Assembly: GCA_003551485.1 (NCBI GenBank)
Contig: PUMS01000169.1
Location: forward strand, 1-5,862
Reading direction: 5' to 3'
DNA from: Phycisphaeraceae bacterium
GTDB taxonomy: Bacteria; Planctomycetota; Phycisphaerae; Phycisphaerales; Phycisphaeraceae
DNA length: 5,862 nucleotides
Position numbers and translations under genes: made by a program. Positions 3,748 to 5,862 of the stretch are shown here, piece by piece. The notes beneath the pieces were generated by a model. The model saw nothing but the letters and a program-made list of their open reading frames with translations. It ran no database searches and was not told where the DNA came from. How positions within the stretch are numbered: the stretch's first letter is position 1; each line of letters opens with the position of its first letter.

Positions 3748-5862
3748 GGGCGGTCGGCTCGTTCAGAAGCAACCGGATGCCGGGGCGTGCGTGCGCGGTT
3801 CCTGGGGCCGGGGTTGCGGGTTCCCGAGGGTCCTGGGGCCTTCCGGGGTGCTTCCGGGGGCCGGGGGGGGGCCAGTAGCGTTGGCGGTCGCGGGGCACGT
3901 ACCATTCCAGGAGCGGTGTCAGCCCGGCCTGGAGTTGGCGCACGTTCTGGAAGCGGCCATCGACGTACCGCACGCTCTTGACGGTGAACAGGAAGGTGTA
4001 CGGCTGCTCCTCGTGCAGAATGCGATGCACCTGGTGCCAGTATCTCATCCGTTGCTGCTTGTCCATCGTGCGCCGGCCCTGCTCGATGGCCTCATCCAGT
4101 TCCGAGTTCCGCAGGCTGACAAAGTTGTGGCCTGACCCTTCGATCTGCGAGGAGTGGAATATCTGGTAGGGATCGCTTTCGAGTGAGGCGGTCCAGCCGA
4201 GGGTGATGGCATCGAACTGGCGGGTGTCCAGCCGCTGGATGAGCGTGCTCCACTCCAGCCGGTCCAGCCGCATGATGATGCCGGCGCGCATGTAGCTGTC
4301 GCGAAGCAGCAGGGCCATCTCGTGGTAGAAGTCGACCCCGGAGGGGTAGGTCAGCGTAAAGACGAAGTCGTTGCCATCGGCATCCTGGAGCACGCCGTCG
4401 CCGTTGCGGTCGCTGAAGCCGGCCTCGGCCAGCAGTCGCCGGGCCTGCTTCACATCGTAGGGCCAGGGCTCGATGTCCTGGTTGTACTGCGCCGAGAGGG
4501 GGTTGAACGGTCCGGAGGTGACCTTGCCCAGCCCGTGCATGATCTGATCGACGATCACCTCGCGGTGGGTCAGCATGGTCATGGCGCGGCGGACGCGGAC
4601 GTCGGAGAAGAACGTCGGCTCACCGTCGCGGCGCTGGTTCCAGCCGATGTAGCGGTAGCCGGCGGTGGGCGAGAAGAACTCGAACATCGGCCCGCGCTCG
4701 ACCATCCGCGGGTTTTCCTTGTGGCTGCCGTGTTCCTCGGGCGCCGGGCTGAGGGTGTCGATGCGGCCCTGGCGGTAGCTGACCGCCCGCGCGGTGGGGT
4801 TGTCGATCACCTCCCACACCAGCCGCTCGAACGGCGGCCGCGGGCCCCAGTAGCGGTCGTTGCGCACCAGCGTCACCGGCCCGCTGCCCGGCCGCCACGC
4901 ACGCGGGTCGCCCGGCAGGCGGTAGGGTCCGGTGCCGAACAGCAGCCCGGGCAGGCGGTCGAAATCCTCCTCGGTGAACCGGCCGTACCAGTGCCGGGCC
5001 AGGATCGGTATGCCCCCGGCGAAGTCCAGGGCGCGGAAGTAGGGCTCGGCGAGGGAGAAGACCACCGCATGGGGGCCATCCGCCTCGACACTCTCGAACC
5101 GCCCGTAGTACGACCGCAGGTGCGGCGCGTTTACCTGCGGGTTCATGATCCACTCGTAGCTCCAGACCACGTCCTCGCTGGTCAGCGGCTTGCCGTCGGA
5201 GAAGGTCACATCGTCGCGCAGCTCGAAGCGGATCTGCATCCCATCCTCGGACATCTCCCAGGAGCGGGCGACCACCGGCCTCCATTCCAGCGTCTCGGGA
5301 TCGCGGGTGATCATCGGCTCGATGACGTACTGCTCGATCTCCGACTGCACGGCGTCGGACAGCACCACCGGCGTGAGCTTGTTGGGCCGGCTGCCCAGGA
5401 AGTTGACCAGCCAGTCGCCGTAGGCGAAGTCGTCGCGCTGCTTGACCTGGAGGCGGCGATGGAAGGCGTGCGACTCATCGAAGGCGCCCTGGCCCCGCGG
5501 GGGCAGTTGGGCGTTGCGGATGCGCTCGAGGTTGAGCGTGCGGTTGCGAAGGTCGCCCGCGGCGATGGGCACGGTGTGGGTGGGGAAGGCGGCGGCGGTG
5601 TCGCCATCGGCCTCATCGTCGGCCGCATCGACATCGTTGGCCGGCTCGCCGGCCTCGGTGGGCTCGGCCTCGGTGTCGGCCGGCTCGGAGGTTTCACCGG
5701 CCTGCGGCTGGTCCTCCTGGATGTCGTAGAGGGCATCGAGCAACTGGTCGAAGCGCTGGATGAGGCCCTCGACCCTGCCATCGAGAGTGCCCATCTCGCT
5801 GGTCAGCGCGGTGCGGATTTCATCGTTGCGCTCCCAGTGGCGGTCGAGCTGTCGCAGGGTCA
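3485..5862 (-). CDS. Family 5 extracellular solute-binding protein (peptide ABC transporter), 5' part missing, 3' frame in doubt
   Basis: Substrate receptor of the importer, acting outside the inner membrane. The frame is open to the right edge, so the true start and any signal peptide are beyond it. The Met at 5794 is internal or an alternative start. Residues below count from that Met. A coiled-coil-like stretch runs from the edge to about 25, then an acidic linker (26-70). The binding domain (about 122-641) shows PMITRDPETLEWRPVVARSW (160-179), LRDDVTFSDGKPLTSEDVVWS (192-212), FGTGPYRL (286-293), ARAVSYRQGRIDTLSP (335-350), SDVRVRRAM (397-405), YDVKQARRLLAEAGF (446-460) and a calcium-type loop DRNGDGVLQDAD. 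The usual family C-terminus falls at LLEWYVPRDRQRYW (628-641). No stop follows. The literal frame ends at 3485, inside the permease gene, giving an implausible Pro/Arg/His-rich tail. A one-base skip in the C run (3863-3871) would end it at TGA 3765-3763. The family call is firm, the 3' end is not. Confidence 0.88.
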   Translation of the reverse strand, partial: TLRQLDRHWERNDEIRTALTSEMGTLDGRVEGLIQRFDQLLDALYDIQEDQPQAGETSEPADTEAEPTEAGEPANDVDAADDEADGDTAAAFPTHTVPIAAGDLRNRTLNLERIRNAQLPPRGQGAFDESHAFHRRLQVKQRDDFAYGDWLVNFLGSRPNKLTPVVLSDAVQSEIEQYVIEPMITRDPETLEWRPVVARSWEMSEDGMQIRFELRDDVTFSDGKPLTSEDVVWSYEWIMNPQVNAPHLRSYYGRFESVEADGPHAVVFSLAEPYFRALDFAGGIPILARHWYGRFTEEDFDRLPGLLFGTGPYRLPGDPRAWRPGSGPVTLVRNDRYWGPRPPFERLVWEVIDNPTARAVSYRQGRIDTLSPAPEEHGSHKENPRMVERGPMFEFFSPTAGYRYIGWNQRRDGEPTFFSDVRVRRAMTMLTHREVIVDQIMHGLGKVTSGPFNPLSAQYNQDIEPWPYDVKQARRLLAEAGFSDRNGDGVLQDADGNDFVFTLTYPSGVDFYHEMALLLRDSYMRAGIIMRLDRLEWSTLIQRLDTRQFDAITLGWTASLESDPYQIFHSSQIEGSGHNFVSLRNSELDEAIEQGRRTMDKQQRMRYWHQVHRILHEEQPYTFLFTVKSVRYVDGRFQNVRQLQAGLTPLLEWYVPRDRQRYWPPPGPRKHPGRPQDPREPATPAPGTAHARPGIRLLLNEPTAHAQLHSPPTHPHAAHPHRGDHDRVPGHGPGPGRLRRPARHGVRRSGRGRGAADARILRPTLRPRPRHHQPVPVLAQPDIPHRLCHQQ
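3748..3871 (-). repeat. C-rich repeat-bearing junction between binding protein and permease
   Basis: This is the segment between the recognisable end of the binding domain and the permease ATG. On the plus strand it holds eight G-tracts of three or more between 3804 and 3871, with all loops of seven bases or fewer, which fits a G-quadruplex motif on the transcription template strand. Direct repeats are tcctggggcc (3800-3809, 3831-3840) and cttccgggg (3840-3848, 3851-3859). The binding-protein frame has no stop here. The permease frame has TGA at 3765-3763. I see no promoter or U-tailed terminator. Confidence 0.7.
3863..3871 (-). other. Run of nine C: candidate frameshift or sequencing-error site
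   Basis: Directly after the Trp codon that ends the recognisable binding domain, the coding strand has nine C, read as three Pro codons. With eight C, or a +1 ribosomal slip, the protein would continue for about 34 residues and end at TGA 3765-3763. With ten C (or a -1 slip) it would end at 3690, inside the permease gene. Long C/G runs are frequent sites of length errors, and runs of Pro CCC codons are known to favour +1 slippage. Confidence 0.55.
4376..4411 (-). other. Calcium-type loop in the binding protein
   Basis: Codes for residues 462-473 (from Met 5794), DRNGDGVLQDAD. Asp, Asn and Asp at loop positions 1, 3 and 5, Gly at 6, a hydrophobic residue at 8 and Asp at 12 match an EF-hand-like ligand pattern. 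A D-x-D/N-x-DG loop after the LLAEAGF helix is common in peptide-binding family 5 proteins, so this supports the family call rather than marking anything special. Confidence 0.6.
5585..5719 (-). other. Acidic linker near the N-terminus of the binding protein
   Basis: Codes for residues 26-70 (from Met 5794). 16 of 45 residues are Asp/Glu and there is no Lys or Arg. The remainder is mostly Ala, Pro, Gly and Thr (EPADTEAEPTEAGEPAND). It separates the coiled-coil-like N-terminal part from the binding domain and is probably disordered. Confidence 0.75.
5720..5860 (-). other. Coiled-coil-like N-terminal extension of the binding protein
   Basis: The frame upstream of Met 5794 stays open for 22 more codons to the window edge (TLRQLDRHWERNDEIRTALT and onward). 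It continues through RVEGLIQRFDQLLDALYDI with Leu/Ile/Phe/Val at roughly heptad spacing and charged residues between. It is predicted helical, possibly a coiled coil. Ordinary family 5 binding proteins go almost straight from signal peptide to binding domain, so this is an added module. Its anchor, whether signal peptide, lipobox or transmembrane helix, is outside the window. Confidence 0.5.

Noticed and set aside
3766..3862. Intrinsic terminator between receptor and permease
   Set aside because: GC-rich pairings are possible, but no U-run follows on the minus strand, and the next gene starts immediately without a visible promoter.
3690..3905. Third-frame minus-strand ORF across the receptor/permease junction as a separate small gene
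   Set aside because: The Pro/Arg/Ser-rich product has no motif and overlaps both genes. It matters only as the frame a -1 slip in the C run would enter.
2836..3981. 381-codon plus-strand open frame opposite the first permease and the junction
   Set aside because: Its Gly/Ala/Leu stretches mirror the acidic linker of the permease on the other strand. There is no recognisable protein and no start signal in a sensible context.

Overview
The window is one stretch of a single minus-strand operon for an ABC importer of the peptide/oligopeptide class (Opp/Dpp/Yej type). Read 5'->3' on the minus strand, the order is: a family 5 substrate-binding protein (right side, N-terminus cut by the window edge), an OppB/YejB-type permease, an OppC/YejE-type permease, and an OppD/YejF-type ATPase (left side, cut just after its Q-loop). 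No RNA gene, mobile element, CRISPR array or plus-strand gene is supported. The promoter and operon terminator lie outside the window.

The DNA is very GC-rich, and long open frames on the opposite strand are composition shadows. A periplasmic binding protein feeding two inner-membrane permeases suggests a diderm bacterium. The large, acidic, alanine-rich extracytoplasmic additions in the transporter recall Planctomycetota (Phycisphaerae-like) proteins from memory. That is a weak inference and no taxonomic marker is present.

Layout. About 3763-5862 holds the binding protein: an N-terminal coiled-coil-like segment, a K/R-free acidic linker, then a full binding domain ending near 3872. The next ~125 bases are a very C-rich junction (coding strand) with a run of nine C and short direct repeats. 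As written, the binding-protein frame does not stop here but runs 263 bases into the permease gene. Skipping one base in the C run would bring it to a TGA 15 bases before the permease ATG. 1762-3747 is the first permease, 661 residues against about 300-365 usual, because roughly 320 residues are inserted in the periplasmic loop between TM1 and TM2. 549-1769 is the second permease, overlapping the first by 8 bases (ATGAGTGA) and carrying an additional membrane hairpin. 1-473 is the start of the ATPase, after a 75-base spacer with a small perfect hairpin.

Working together: the binding protein would capture a peptide-like solute, the two permeases form the channel, and the ATPase powers it. Both permeases resemble E. 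coli YejB and YejE (gene order yejA-B-E-F is also matched), while the binding protein looks more like a generic OppA/AppA-type protein. The most unusual points are the enlarged extracytoplasmic parts of the transporter and the frame conflict at the binding-protein/permease junction.
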